64,000 nucleotides of DNA from Branchiostoma lanceolatum (Eukaryota > Chordata > Leptocardii > Amphioxiformes > Branchiostomatidae): positions 6,784,001-6,848,000 of the forward strand of contig NC_089735.1 in the NCBI RefSeq assembly GCF_035083965.1, read 5' to 3'. The position numbers and the translations under genes are program-made. This document shows positions 1 through 12,060 of this stretch, piece by piece (position 1 is the first letter of the stretch; the number at the start of each line of letters is the position of its first letter). The notes under the pieces are model-generated. The model saw nothing but the letters and a program-made list of their open reading frames with translations. It searched no databases and had not been told where the DNA came from.

Positions 1-1
1 G

Positions 2-85
2 ATCCCGGACGACGTATGGCTAGCCTTCGAGGAGCTGATTGCCATGGGATACGACGGACTAGATTATAAGATGAAACCGTGTTAG
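2..85 (+). CDS. Possible last exon of an upstream gene (3' end only)
   Basis: Reading from base 2 there is an open frame of 27 codons that ends in TAG at 83-85. It contains DDVWLAFEELIAMGYDGL and ends in DYKMKPC. The mixed acidic and hydrophobic composition resembles a real C-terminus. AT-rich sequence follows, with AATAAA-type signals near 499 and 633 that could serve its 3' UTR. The rest of the gene would lie outside the window. I do not recognise the family, and an 84-base open frame can occur by chance. Confidence 0.4.
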   Translation: MPDDVWLAFEELIAMGYDGLDYKMKPC

Positions 86-2625
86 TCTTACTTTAAGAGC
101 AAGGGTAACAACAAGATACTTAACGAATACGGAACTCAGGGTAACTCATAACTTGAAAAGTTACGTAATTGTACATTTTGATGTTCATGCTAGTGTATAT
201 AACTTATAAATATAGAATGAGATATTTTTGTAGTAGTTGTTAACTTATCAACAAGCTAGCGTAGTGCTAGCGTAACGCATTTGATAGGGAAACGTTTCTT
301 ATACTCTTTGTTCTAACTATGGTCACATTCACTGTGTTCAATTTATTTCAAGTGACTGAATTGAGAATTGTTGTACTATTTCATGGTTTCATTTGTCCGC
401 TGGTCGGATATGTATTCTTCTGCTCGGATTGTATACCCCATGTGTAACACTTGGAAAAGTGAAAGAAAGTGACTGTCCAAACAAATATGTGTTGCACAAT
501 AAACCCAACTCTTGCCTTTCTACAACAAGAACATATAAAAGGGAATAGATAGGTGTTTTAGATATAAAAGTTAGCTACGCATTGATATTGTAAGGCTAGC
601 TATGTATTGCTATCTATATCATGAACTTCGAAATAAAAGAGCCGATGTAATTAAATGTGTCAACGTTGTGACTTGTTGACTGTAGCTTGCTCTACCAGTT
701 GTCAGTAAGGCCGCTGTGTCACTGGCCACTATATAAGCCAGTTTTTGAAAACGGAAAATCACAGCCGGAGTTTTGTGTCAAATCAATATTACCAGGTAGT
801 ACAATATTATGACAGATATCTATGCTTTCTATGCTACTACCGATTGAATGCGTCTGACTTTTCCACATGAACGAAAGGCATATCGCTGTCAAGAAATAGT
901 GGTTCGTGCTCAGAGTTTGTCTCTCAAGGAGGGAAACAGTGCCAGATTAGACAAATGATTACTAATAAGTTGTCCAAAGGGCACAGCCCCTGTCGCCAGT
1001 GTGTGTTTTGTACCAGCGTCCAGAAGTGAATGTCCTGACAAATATGTGCCTTGCACTGGCTGTAGATAAAGTTGGACGCCTGTTACCACCTGTTGTTGCC
1101 GGGGTGCGACGTGCTGCCACCTTAGCTGACTGATTTTACACGGTATATCCTGTGTTTATAGTCTACCTGTCAACTCAGCTCCAACAACAACATATGGGGC
1201 GTGTCAGAGGGAGAAGGGGAGGGAGAATAACCCGTGGGGGGGGGGGATGACTTCGGAGTCGGGGGTGGGCGTGCGCGGTGGTCTTGGTGCAAAGAACACG
1301 TGAGATAGACCTATGATGCTGCCCTACAAAAGATACTGGCGCGTTTAAGACACAATCAAAGATTGAGTATCATTTTCATCCATGTAAGCTGTCAACGTTA
1401 CTGTAACAGGTGTAACAGTTCTGAGTGTGTAACTAGAAATGCGTCAATGTCCTAGATGTTGTAAGAGTACTACAAGTTTGGTTTGTTCTGAAAGTCCAAA
1501 GCAAATTTAAGAAAGGTGTCAGGTCTCACGGATTTTAATACTTGTGTATTTGTCAGCCAAATATTACATGGATGCACACTACTAAAGTTGACGATACAGT
1601 AGCACAAGCAAACCACTGCTCTATGTATATACGTACAATATTCATCGTATCATAGAAATCAAATCTTATGTGCATGTACTATCCATCAATATCCACATGT
1701 CATTATTGATGCAAACGTACCCCTTTGTTTGATTAGCAATGCGCCACAACTAGTTTTGAAACTTGTTATCATCAACTCTTTTGCAATGGTGATATCATTC
1801 TCCTCTAACCACGTAAACCCCACCAGGTGAAGTAATCTGTCACACCGTTGGGTCAGATTTACTGCGCTCACTCCACATCCATTCCGTTGACGTCACAGGC
1901 AAACAATACGTCACCTAAAAATGCCGTGTTTTGACCACATGATATCCTGAACAACCAAATCGATTCTGTCCGGAGATTGCCAGACACGGCAGAGCACCGG
2001 CACTGTTTAATCAAATGTTAACAAATATCTGTCAAGCTGTTCACCGTTTGATCGATAAATAGCTTCTAACGCGACATGAGGACTACAGTGTAGTTCTGAT
2101 TGCGTTACTAGGTGGGGACGTTTTAGAACCATTGCCGTACAACATGTAACAGGAGGGAGACCAAGTGCCTACGTGCGCGGCGACAAGTCACGAAGAGGTG
2201 GCCCGTGGCCCTACAAATGGGGTGAAGACCTGTCGGACGGGGGCATTTTGTCGACCTTCATTGATGAATAACATGGTGGGAATGACAGATCTGGTGTACC
2301 GGACTTTAGGGAAGCGGTAGCAAAGTGATCATGACATGAAATGGCACACAGGGTGCTACAGTACGACTGTTCAAACCTACCGGTGAGTCAAAGGAGACAC
2401 TACCTTTATTTCTGATTCTTTCAGACTATGGAACTGCAGGAAATTCGCCTTTCGTCGGTACAAGAGTTTCACGTCGGTACAAGAGTAGTTTAAGCTGTTC
2501 CACTGAGAACCTTTGAACTCTCTCGACGGCACGAGTGTTCTACTAACTCTTAACCTACAGACAAAACAGAATCAGCACTGTGGCCTAAGATTACTGCATA
2601 GTTGAATAGAGGACGACAACAAGAC
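86..2625. other. Intergenic region before the first GPCR
   Basis: No convincing coding region is seen. Features noted are AATAAA-like signals near 499 and 633, a TATATAAG box near 731 that could be a core promoter, a G-rich stretch at about 1206-1270 with several runs of G, and a short direct repeat (CGTCGGTACAAGAGT, twice) at about 2454-2486. The TATA-like box and the GPCR start codon are 1.9 kb apart, so a 5' UTR exon could lie between them, but none is identified. Confidence 0.4.
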
Positions 2626-4023
2626 ATGGCAACGACTGGAAAGTACCATTTTGACGAGAGATTTATCGCTTCTGTGGCAGATCGATTTAACCAAAGCGTG
2701 GAGCAGGTGGAAAAGGATCTTCTGTCACGATTCAACCTGACTTGGCGACCGAAGATTGAGAACCTTCCTCCTTCCTTCACGGTGACTGTCTGTACTCTCT
2801 ACGCCATCATTTTTGTCATGTCCTTGATAGGAAACAGCATGGTCATCTACGCTGTAGCGAGCAACCGCAAAATGCGGTCCATAACGAACGTGTTCCTGGT
2901 GTCCCTCGCGGTCAGCGATCTGCTCATCACGGTGGTCAGCATGCCGTGGAGCGTGCTGCACGCACTGGACGACCACGCCTGGAACTTCGGGGACTTCATG
3001 TGTCGGGTGCCACAGTTCGTGCAGGTGGTGTCCGTGACGGCGAGTCTGATGACGCTGACGTGCATCGCCGTGGACAGGTACATCGCCATCTTGCACCCGC
3101 TCAACTCCGGCGTGCGCTTCTCCATCCTGCGGGTGTCCCTCACCCTCCTCTCCGTCTGGGTGGTCGCCGTCACCTTCGGCCTTCCTCTCCTCGTCTACAT
3201 CGACATCGTCACGCGAAGCGAACGGAGTCCCATTCCAAATCCTCACAATATAGAACTCTTCAAGCTCATATACTACGAGATAGAGTGGAAGGTCTGTACC
3301 GAAGCTTGGCCCAACCCGAACGATCATTTCGTCTATTCGATGTGCTTTCTGATCGTACTGTACACGATGCCGCTACTTGTCATGACATGTCTGTACGGCC
3401 GCGTCGCCCACTATCTCTGGGTTCGACAGCCTATCGGCGACAACCTGTCGCAGCCCCGGAATGCTGTTGCTTGGGAGCAGTCCCGAAAAACCAGGCGGGT
3501 CATCCGTATGTTGGTCTCTATCGTCGGGTCCTTCGCCATCTGCTGGGGCCCGTTCTTCGTCATCCAGGTGGTGAAGACGGCATACGTCCCCGCCGTGATG
3601 ATCCAGCTCCTCGCTCACGTCAACTGCGCCGTCAACCCCATCATCTACGCGCTGCTGAGCGAGAAGTTCCGAGACAACCTGCGGTGTTGCTCGGCCTGCA
3701 TTAAACTCAGGCAGCGCCGCAGCCGCATGAGCCTCCTCAACACGGCCAACACCGAGGAAGTGGACATGAGGACGCGCTCGTCCTCCATCAACGCCAAGCA
3801 TGCGACGTGGGGGCGACAGAGGACCACCTCCCAACCGCAGACAGCCAACCCCAATCTCAGCGACATTCACGTCTCGACGTTCTCCGCAGCAGAGGTCCCG
3901 CACACCATCGACTCCTTTCGGTCCAGCTACCCGAAGCTGCCGGCCATTCAGCCCGGACACATGCCCGTGTACATCGGGCCCCATACGGACATGGTGAAGG
4001 AGATAAACGACACGCCAACCTAA
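2626..4023 (+). CDS. Intronless QRFP-receptor-like class A GPCR, 465 aa
   Basis: This is a seven-transmembrane rhodopsin-family receptor for a peptide ligand, expected in the plasma membrane. The start is the ATG at 2626; an in-frame TAG at 2599-2601 rules out an upstream start. The N-terminus has glycosylation sites at N22 and N37. TM1 carries GN (69-70), TM2 has LAVSD (94-98), TM3 starts near C126 and ends with DRY (150-152), TM6 has CWGP (306-309) and TM7 has NPIIY (337-341). C126 and C224 can form the usual disulfide. Cysteines at 354, 355 and 358 suit palmitoylation. The YLWVRQPIGD segment after TM5 and the CTEAW loop closely resemble vertebrate QRFPR (GPR103), which is why I choose that subfamily over NPFF, orexin or CCK receptors. 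The Ser/Thr-rich tail of about 110 residues offers phosphorylation sites. The ligand is inferred only. Confidence 0.88.
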   Translation: MATTGKYHFDERFIASVADRFNQSVEQVEKDLLSRFNLTWRPKIENLPPSFTVTVCTLYAIIFVMSLIGNSMVIYAVASNRKMRSITNVFLVSLAVSDLLITVVSMPWSVLHALDDHAWNFGDFMCRVPQFVQVVSVTASLMTLTCIAVDRYIAILHPLNSGVRFSILRVSLTLLSVWVVAVTFGLPLLVYIDIVTRSERSPIPNPHNIELFKLIYYEIEWKVCTEAWPNPNDHFVYSMCFLIVLYTMPLLVMTCLYGRVAHYLWVRQPIGDNLSQPRNAVAWEQSRKTRRVIRMLVSIVGSFAICWGPFFVIQVVKTAYVPAVMIQLLAHVNCAVNPIIYALLSEKFRDNLRCCSACIKLRQRRSRMSLLNTANTEEVDMRTRSSSINAKHATWGRQRTTSQPQTANPNLSDIHVSTFSAAEVPHTIDSFRSSYPKLPAIQPGHMPVYIGPHTDMVKEINDTPT

Positions 4024-6055
4024 CTATTTCATACTGACAGTTCTTATGATTATACAGTATTTACGGCCACAGCGTCAATGTAGCGGCTACGAACATGGCA
4101 ATAATGGCACAGGACTGAACTTCCAAGTTTAGCACCTGGTCTTCTTGAACTATCAGCGAATGGTGTGCACATCGCCGTTATCTGTGGCAAGACAAAGCAA
4201 GTCGACAGGACATGGAGTGATCAGATCATGAAGCAAGAGTAAAAACGTTGTACTCTAGGACATGTCATCCGGCAATGGTTGTTTGGATCCTATTTAGATC
4301 CTGAGGAGGCCGAGAAAGATAAGTGAACTGTATACAACCTTAAACGTTATCTGTACGGAAAAAAACATTCCAACTTTCAACAATCAATAGGTAAGTTTTC
4401 GTGTCGAGTTTATGTACATCGACAATCATTTCTTTGGAATTATAGTTGAGTTCACTGTTATTTATTTGTGATTGTACAAATGTCAGATTTGATTTGCAGT
4501 AGACGTGTTGAGGCTATATGTCAAGAAGTGTAATTTGTGCTTTTGTATTTTTTTTTGTAATGTATGAAAAAGGAATCCTTGAGTTATATAACCCTCAAGT
4601 CACAAGCCAACCATGCGAAAAGTGTCTTGTAGCCGCTCAGAAATTTATCAGTTAGTGCTCTACATCTTACGTCTTGTCTTGTTGAGTTTGTACTTGAATG
4701 CTATCGAGTCCATTAGAGGGCACTGCACTCAAACCTGGTTTAACACAAACAGCGCTATTTGTACAGAATATAAATTACGTACAGCCTGTTCAGCTGACAA
4801 GTTGTCAATACTTACTGAAGGCCTCAGACTCCCTGTGTTGATACAAAGCACGTACTTAATTATATTACAAAGGAAGGTTAAAACAAGGAAACGGTAGCAA
4901 TGTTAGCTCAGTATTCACGGTTGTGTGAATGTACAAGTGATGACTGACAGCACAGTAAATATATAGAACAAAGAAAAACGGAAATATTGTTAGTTCTTGC
5001 ACGGTTGCCTGGTGATTTGTTTGATAAATCGTTTGAATGCATCATTCCCTTAAGCAAACTTCCACAACGAATGTGTATGTTTTGTATGATAATACAGGGA
5101 GAACGCCGTATTCAAACAGAAACTCATTTTCAAAATCTATCATTTACATCTTAAACTTTACATTTTATACGGAAAATTCACATTTCTAATACGTTAAGAT
5201 TAAGATCGCAGATAGTCTGATTTTGCATTTCTATAATAACAAAGGGGCGAGAAGAAGCCATATTCACATGTTAAATGTCGACTATGGTACTCACAGTAGT
5301 TTTGATACACATATGTACAATAAAGATCTCTATCAAATATTTCATCAAATTTGAAACTTTCCAACACCGTAGTTACTTTGTCAGTCAGTCATGGGATTTA
5401 TGGATTACTGCATTGACGTCACCGGTGGATTATCTTACACTGTTTTCTTGTGGGTTTACCAATCGCAATCCCACGGTACATATTAAACTCATGTGTGACT
5501 GAGTAAGTGTTGTTGTTTTCCATTACATGATGGTCTGCTGCTGTTGCTTGGTACTCAGGGCTGTCCCAATAAAGTCCGATTATGGCGGTGCTGTAATATA
5601 CGTATGACTTATACGTGAAACTTGCCCCCAAACAAGAAAAGGTTGGTGTATTTGAGCAAGATTACCTAAATTTGAAAACAGAAAAGTGGCGCTGAGACTG
5701 TAACATGCAGTGTTCTGCACCACCATTCTATTGCTTAGTGATTAGAGAGCCCTGAGACATGAATGAGTATGATCTAGTTTGACGTGTGTGAGAAATATGA
5801 GGTTCAAATGTATCAAGCGTGTATGGTTTCAAATGTCGGTGTCAGCCCTTTGAACTATCCCTTGTTAACATGTTTATCATCGATTGTAAGTGGTTTATGC
5901 TTTTATTTTACGTTACAAAATTCGATACGTAGGTAACACATGTCAACCGTTCAGGTCACTGCAGTTGGAGTGCATGCCGAAAGAGGTCATTTCAATCCCG
6001 AAGGAGCGGATTGATTCTAACCGTGATGATCGAAGCCAGCTAGCTAGTGAGCCAC
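4024..6055. other. Intergenic, AT-rich, with possible GPCR 3' UTR
   Basis: No gene is recognised. AATAAA-like signals at about 5319 and 5570 could end the transcript of the upstream GPCR, although nearer non-canonical signals are possible. A short open frame at 4613-4897 has no recognisable domain and looks like chance. Confidence 0.4.
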
Positions 6056-6995
6056 TCACTAGTAGCCAGGTCTTCTTCGATCAGCCCGTTGCCGTCATCA
6101 TCAATGCCGTTCAGCAGCTCCTCGTCCATACGTCCGTCACAGTCGTTGTCCACGCGGTCGGCGGGGACGGGGGCGGTGGTGCTGCACAAGGCGGCGATAG
6201 CCGTACGACTCCGGGTGTACAAAACCATGATTTAGAGCGGGGTGGGTCATCATTGAGAAAAACAATTGATCCTTTTTCATCTGACCAACTGTCGAATGGT
6301 GAGGACATACCATACGCATGTTTTTCACTACAATCAAGTACTTTATCTATCTACTATACATAAAGATTACAGTCCAATGTCGAGATTGGAGAAATATGTT
6401 TAGCTGTGTGCACATGCCGAAATCTCCAGTTGTGCGGCTGCGTAGTCTGTCTTAAGCACGTCATGCCAGACGGTGTCGCTAGGCAACCACTGTCCATCCA
6501 ATCGAAGACCAGCTTTGTCAGCCGACCTGCACCAGTTATAGCATTCAATAGCATCAAACCATTTTGTCCTTAGAGAGATGGGTTGTTATGCGTATTAAGT
6601 ATTTTCGACTTTTTGATTGAACGAAGCAAAGCAAACGGAAGCCGATTAAAGAGTGCGACTAAATATCTGTTGGGCTCTAGCGTTTAAAGGGAACATATTA
6701 TTGATGAGATAGATCACCTATGTTATTTGAACTTAGTATTTGTCCCTACAATAATCATGATGTAAAAAATAAAGCAAGAATGAAATGTCGAAGAAAGTAC
6801 TCTATGGGTGGCAACAGCTAATAAGCGAAGCGGACTTGGGCAGTCCACACACACAGAGTGGTCAAATATACCTGATGACCAGGTTGAAGTGATGAGTGAG
6901 TTTGGAGAGTCATTAGGTCAAATATAGAAATCGTGTACTCTGCTTCAAACTGGACCGTCACATACGGGATGACCATCATGTAACGGATCAGAGTT
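6056..6995 (-). pseudogene. Truncated IgGFc-binding-like pseudogene (exon 7-9 remnants)
   Basis: Three blocks on the minus strand match the last third of the neighbouring gene family. Bases 6056-6235 match exon 9, including the acidic DNDCDG and DDDGNG loops. Bases 6410-6540 match exon 8 and 6870-6992 match exon 7. The exon 9 block lacks 26 bases between the sequences coding for the cysteine segment and SYGY, which shifts the frame; a shared GAT at both edges suggests a slippage deletion. The exon 7 block is also out of frame. Exons 1-6 and the usual last exon are not seen. It lies head to head with intact copy A, 170 bases from A's start codon, so it is probably left over from a rearrangement at this end of the array. 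Confidence 0.85.
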
Positions 6996-7165
6996 CATGT
7001 GGTCAGAACTGCCTTTCTTGCTGTTAATTAATGTTTTGAAGTAATTGACGCAGCGCGCACGTGCATGACGTTCCTCTAATCCTAGGCATCTCTGAAATGT
7101 GAATAACATGTAAGTTTTGCGGGAGGTCTGCACGTGTGCAGAGTCGATCCCAGGTAAAGACCAAG

Positions 7166-10100
7166 ATGGCGCGTGTGCGATTGGTCGTGTCTGTGCTGGC
7201 CCTGGTCGCTTTATTTGGCCGCAGTCCAGGTAAGATTCATCATTCTACCAAACGTTTCATTATCTCTAATCGTATGAAAATAGTGGGAGTCATAGATAAA
7301 AATGTAGATTTTAACGTATTGTGACGTTGCTACTTTATTACTTTAACAAGGGCACACAAAAGTAAATATCAAAGCTATAACTAGGTAATTTGACCCTGAT
7401 ACATAACTTTGTATATTTCAGCCAACCAAACTACAGGAACTCCCTGAACGAAAAACAGCACTTATTATGTTAACATTAACCATTAACCTTTTCAGGTGAT
7501 GATATTAAGGTGACTTTTTGTTTTTAGCTGCTCGAGACAACAAGGGTACTGAGTTCATCCTAACATTTCCGGAGAACATTCAAAGAGACAACCTCAACCC
7601 AAAACTGTTCATCGCCTGTCCGCATCAGATCGGGGCTACTGTTGAGATCATTCTGCCTTCTACTGGATATAACGACAGAGTGCGGGTGAATTATGAGCGG
7701 GTAAGTAGTGTTCCGGTGCGTCAGAGTGACTGAAAAAAAGTCTCGTCCTTGACCCAGTAATGCATGTAGCCCTATGGGGAAGTTAAGAAAAAGAAGGTGT
7801 CATTATCTCAGGAATCAAAACATCAGACTACAATAACTTACCCTCAAATACTAACCAGTTATGTCAACTGTCATCAGATTCATCCCTGACAAATTCTATA
7901 CGCCTATTCTCCAGATACCCCCCCCCCTAATGAGAGCCCTTGGATAGGTCCTACAGGCTTCAGACACCCAGTTGAATACCATCCTACTATATCAGGGGGG
8001 TGCCAAAACCCACAATGTAGAGAAAGACCATTTATTTCAACTAATTCAGCAAATACAGAGTCTATCCTACCACAGCCAATCCTATATTGCCCACATTTCA
8101 CAAAAAATCCCACCAAAATAATTTTCAATGGTTTAAACCATGTTCTTTACTTACTCATCGTGGGGTCTAGGCGCAGGCGCTAACCATTTAGTCTCCCCTA
8201 CACAATATCTGGTTGTCAGGCACTAGCCTGGAGTCCAGCCTTCTTAGCTTGAGTCCGCTACCCAAGCTCCGCTCCCCTGCCTTGGCATTTAAAAAAAATT
8301 GAAATGCAAAGTTTCGGTCGAATTACTGTTACTCTTTGAATATATTTCACGTTGGTTTTTGTTCGCCCATGGACTCGTGGGGTTTGTGTACCCTGGTAAA
8401 ATAAAGAATAAACAAACAAACAAGCAATCAATTTTGGTGGATATGTGTTGGATAAGACTGCCGATGCTAACCGCTTATATTGGACACAGCTTTGATTAGA
8501 AAGGACAATGGTCTTAATGCTAACATGCAACTGTATTGACAGGTGACTGAGGTGGAAGTGGACCGTGTAGCTGTGGAACTCCGCGGCAGCGTAAAGAGCG
8601 ACAAGGCGGTTCACATCACGTCCGATGTGGAGATCGTGGTGTACGGAGTGTTCGCCGAGAAGCTCAGTTCTGACGCCTACCTGGCCCTCCCCACCGACGT
8701 GTTGGGGACCGAATACTTTGTCTCTTGTGCAAGTATTCCAAGTATTCCAGGAAAATTTAGGCCTGCTGGTAAGGTGTTTTATTTCATTTCTAGATGTATT
8801 TTGAAGCAATGTGTGCACATCAGCTTGTGTACATGTAGCGATTAGTACAAGTCACTTCATTTGCTGAAAGTATTTCGTCACGATCTATCATATTTTTCTC
8901 CAGAGTTCGGAGTGGTTGGTATAAATGACGGGACGACCGTCACCATTGTCCCCAGTCAACCAGTGGCGTTCGACGGACAAAACTACACTACAGGACAGGC
9001 GTTCTCTGTGGGACTGGACCGGTTTGAGACACTTCAGGTAGGAACCATCAAAATATTGTGGAAAGAACATACTTCTGTCCCTGTGATGTAAAGATAATCG
9101 TTTCATTACCCTGGCCGTCACTGTGAGCGATAGATGCCCTGCTGACTGCTGTCCGAACCTGGAATTTTCCAGGGTGCTACGTGTGTTTTCTGTGATAATA
9201 GTTTTAATGACTTCACTTTTATCGTTAAGATGATATGATGTATGTTTTATTTATTATCACCAAGTGCAAACGTAGCTTAACCTCTGCCAGCAAGAGCTTG
9301 TGTAAACACAGGCTTGTGCAAACATATCTGAATATCTAAATCATTTCGCAATGACTTCTGTACCTGCAGGTACAAACTGACGAGGACCTGACCGGCTCAA
9401 AGATCACTGCTAGCCAGCCAGTGGCCGTTCTGAGTGGAAACATGTTTGCTGTCTGCTTGCCTGCTGGTGTACCACAGGTGGGCAGCGGAGACCACCTGGT
9501 AGAAATGATTCCGCCCGTGGATACCTGGGGGAAGGAGTTCGTCACCGTGCCGCTGACAAAGCGCACCGCTGGGGACCTCTTCCGGGTCGTCGCCGCCCGA
9601 GACAATACACAGGTATGGGCAAGCGTCATGAAATATCAAGACATGTTCAGTCCGTATTCTAAAGGCTTGACAAATGCATAGCATATCTCAAAATTCACAG
9701 TGCAGAATGAATTGTGACGAAACTGACAGTGTTTGCCCTGAACCTTTTGCCTTTGGAGGAAAAAGTGCATGGACATTCACTCCAGATATTTGGACGACTT
9801 TTAGGCCTAATCCTTACATACTTCGGTATTTGTAACTTAACGAAAATTATTCTACCATTCCATTCCAAGGTCGACATTACTAATGAGAACACGAAGACTT
9901 TGAACGCTGGGGAATTCTGGGAGATTGATGTCCCATCTGACGAGTACAGACACGTGACCAGCAGCGAGCCTGTCCTGTTGGTGCAGTACAGGTAGGGCAA
10001 TCATGTGGAAGGGACCTCATCAAAAGTGATTCACGTATAGCTTGATAGAACTTTATTACTGAGAAAGAGAGAGGACACCATGTTAACTAGTACAGAGAAA

Positions 10101-12060
10101 TAGTGACAAAGACAGCGCCCGGTCAACCTCAATTCAGTTCTATCATATTCCTCATGCTGCGTGTTGCCAAATGAACATGGACGGGTTTTTATAGGAGACC
10201 GCTGATCTAAACGTTCACTCTTATCATATATTTCACAAACGTAGAAAATTTGGTCAAGTAGAACCCTTCGCTATGTCAAAAAATGTAAAAGGTAAGGGTA
10301 GACCCATAACTTTTTTTTAGGCCGTAGGGGCAGTTGGTTGTGCATTTCCCAAATCACAACGTGTAGCCAAGAATACGGGAATTGAACCCGTGACCCCTCG
10401 ATCTCATGTCAGGCAGCTTAGCCACTCGGCCTTGCGACGACACAATTTTGAAAAATTGTGACTTTTCTTCACTCCTAATCATTCACAGCAAGAGTAGCGA
10501 CGCTGACAACACGCTAACCGACCCGTTTATGATGGTCATCCCGCCTGTTGCCCAGTTCGAAACGGAATACACGTTTTCTACGGTGGACCTTATCAGTGAC
10601 CTCTCCGAACCCACCCATCACATCAACCTGGTCATCAGGTATCTTTGACAACAACCAGTTTCTCTGTATAAACAGATCACAATGCAGTCACATGGTTATC
10701 AAACACGGTCATCTAAATCACAAACCATCCTCTTTAATACCGAAGCCCAGAACAAATGCTCAGAAAAAGCGCTTCTTGTATAGAATGTCCAGCACCTGGA
10801 ATGGTTTGAAAGTGTAAAGTAGTTTGATATATTGTCAACTTTGTAAAATTGTGTATACACAGCCTTATGCTTCTTTTATCATTTATGTACATATGTAAAT
10901 TCTGTGGTGTTTATATGTGTCATGTAGTTTTGTCCAGTCAGCTTGGACTACAGGAAGAGTAGCTGTTAAGCTAATTGTGGATCCCAATTAACTCAAACTC
11001 AAACTCAACAACTCTGTGTGTGTGGATACATGTCACCAGCCATAGAGTTACCTTCATTCACCACATTGGATTGTGCATTCATTTCTGCACCATTCTAGGC
11101 ACGGACAACGAGTTGAAATCTAACTAATCCGTCTGATCAGGATTGTGTTCAAAAGTTAGAGCTTGTTTTATACCTGGCAGTTATTGTGATTCTTCAGACT
11201 CTTTGATCGGCTTCCTATTGCTCGCCCCCTTTTAATAATCCAAAACTTGGACCAAAATACTAAAACATGACAAATCCATCTCTCCAGCACTCGGAGTTAA
11301 TGATACAGGTTTTGCTATCGCAAACATGAGCAACATGGTTTGATAGTATGAAATTTTGCAACCGGTGCAGGTCGGCTAACAAAGCTGGTCTCCGATTGGA
11401 TGGACAGCCGTTACCTAGCGACACCATCTGGCATGACGTGCGTGAGAGCGACTACGCAGCCGCGCAGCTGGATATTTCTGCAGGCACACACACAGTGGGA
11501 CATTTATCTCCCATTGTGACCATCGGTCTGTTCAGGTGAGAAATACACCCAAAAATTGTTTTTCTATAAATGTCAGATAAAGAAAACGATGCCAAAATGT
11601 TTGACATTTGCGACAAATATCATTTATGTCATACAATCATTCAACATTGACTTAGGTGTTACTTCCATCCACCCACTTCGTTCCCAGTTATGGTTTTGTA
11701 AGACCTGAGTCGTACGGCTATCCCGGTGGGCTCCGGCTGGCCCGGATCGCCGCCTTGTGCAGCACCACCGCCCCCGTCCCCGCCGACCGTGTGGACAACG
11801 ACTGTGACGGACGTGTGGACGAGGAGCTGCTGAACGGCATTGATGATGACGGCGACGGACTGATCGACGAAGATCTGGCTATCGGTAAGTTTATTCTTAC
11901 TCAGAGACGCTCAACTAATTGTTTTCTTTCCCGTTGGGTTTTTCTTAAATTATGGTACTTTTAAACTTATTCTCTTCCTTCCTCTGTAGGTAACTGTGCT
12001 GACAACCGGGACCAGTACAGGGCGTGCTTAGTGCAGCAATGCAGGAACCTGGTCCCTTGA
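7166..12060 (+). CDS. Copy A: secreted IgGFc-binding-like protein, 514 aa, 10 exons
   Basis: Exons: 7166-7229, 7528-7700, 8543-8768, 8904-9037, 9370-9612, 9870-9991, 10489-10638, 11371-11535, 11688-11884 and 11990-12060. All join in frame with GT-AG borders (intron phases 1,0,1,0,0,2,2,2,1). Residues 1-21 form a signal peptide. Residues 22-445 match the IgGFc-binding N-terminal region known from mucus protein FCGBP, with motifs [57 protein letters not shown] and [10 protein letters not shown]. Residues 459-491 hold two acidic loops, DNDCDG and DDDGDG, like thrombospondin type 3 or MopE metal-binding motifs. The tail has C494, C504 and C509. FCGBP's vWD repeats are absent. Only this copy is on the plus strand, and it lacks the upstream module shared by B-E. 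Intron 7 holds a LINE 3' end and a SINE-like piece. An AATAAA lies at 12502-12507. Function is inferred, possibly surface or mucus defence. Confidence 0.88.
10200..10443 (-). repeat. tRNA-derived SINE-like element
   Basis: On the minus strand the sequence starts with a tRNA-like head: GGCCGAGTGGCTAAG (A box) and GGGTTCAATTCCC (B box), spaced as in leucine- or serine-type tRNAs. A non-tRNA body follows toward lower coordinates, including a run of eight A (T on plus). It lies in intron 6 of copy A, just before exon 7. The head is not a functional tRNA because no complete acceptor stem is seen. The lower boundary is approximate. Confidence 0.6.
10655..11012 (+). mobile_element. Non-LTR retrotransposon (LINE) 3' end
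   Basis: An open stretch ends in KKRFLYRMSSTWNGLKV and a stop. This resembles the last residues of CR1/L2-like reverse transcriptases, whose C-termini often have an R-x-x-x-x-WN-x-L pattern. About 200 bases of AT-rich 3' UTR follow, ending in a short ACTCAA repeat typical of LINE tails. It is 5'-truncated and sits in intron 7 of copy A in the sense direction. Confidence 0.6.

Noticed and set aside
1206-1270. G-quadruplex candidate
   Set aside because: Several G runs exist, but spacing is irregular and nothing shows function.
2725-3327. Long minus-strand and alternate-frame open stretches over the first GPCR
   Set aside because: They overlap the clear GPCR frame and have low-complexity His/Asp/Arg composition caused by the GC-rich coding sequence.
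4613-4897. 94-codon open frame after the first GPCR
   Set aside because: Hydrophobic start but no clear signal peptide pattern, no domain, no splice partner.
10325-10443. A functional tRNA gene
   Set aside because: A and B boxes are present, but the acceptor stem does not pair and a non-tRNA body continues, so it is better read as a SINE head.
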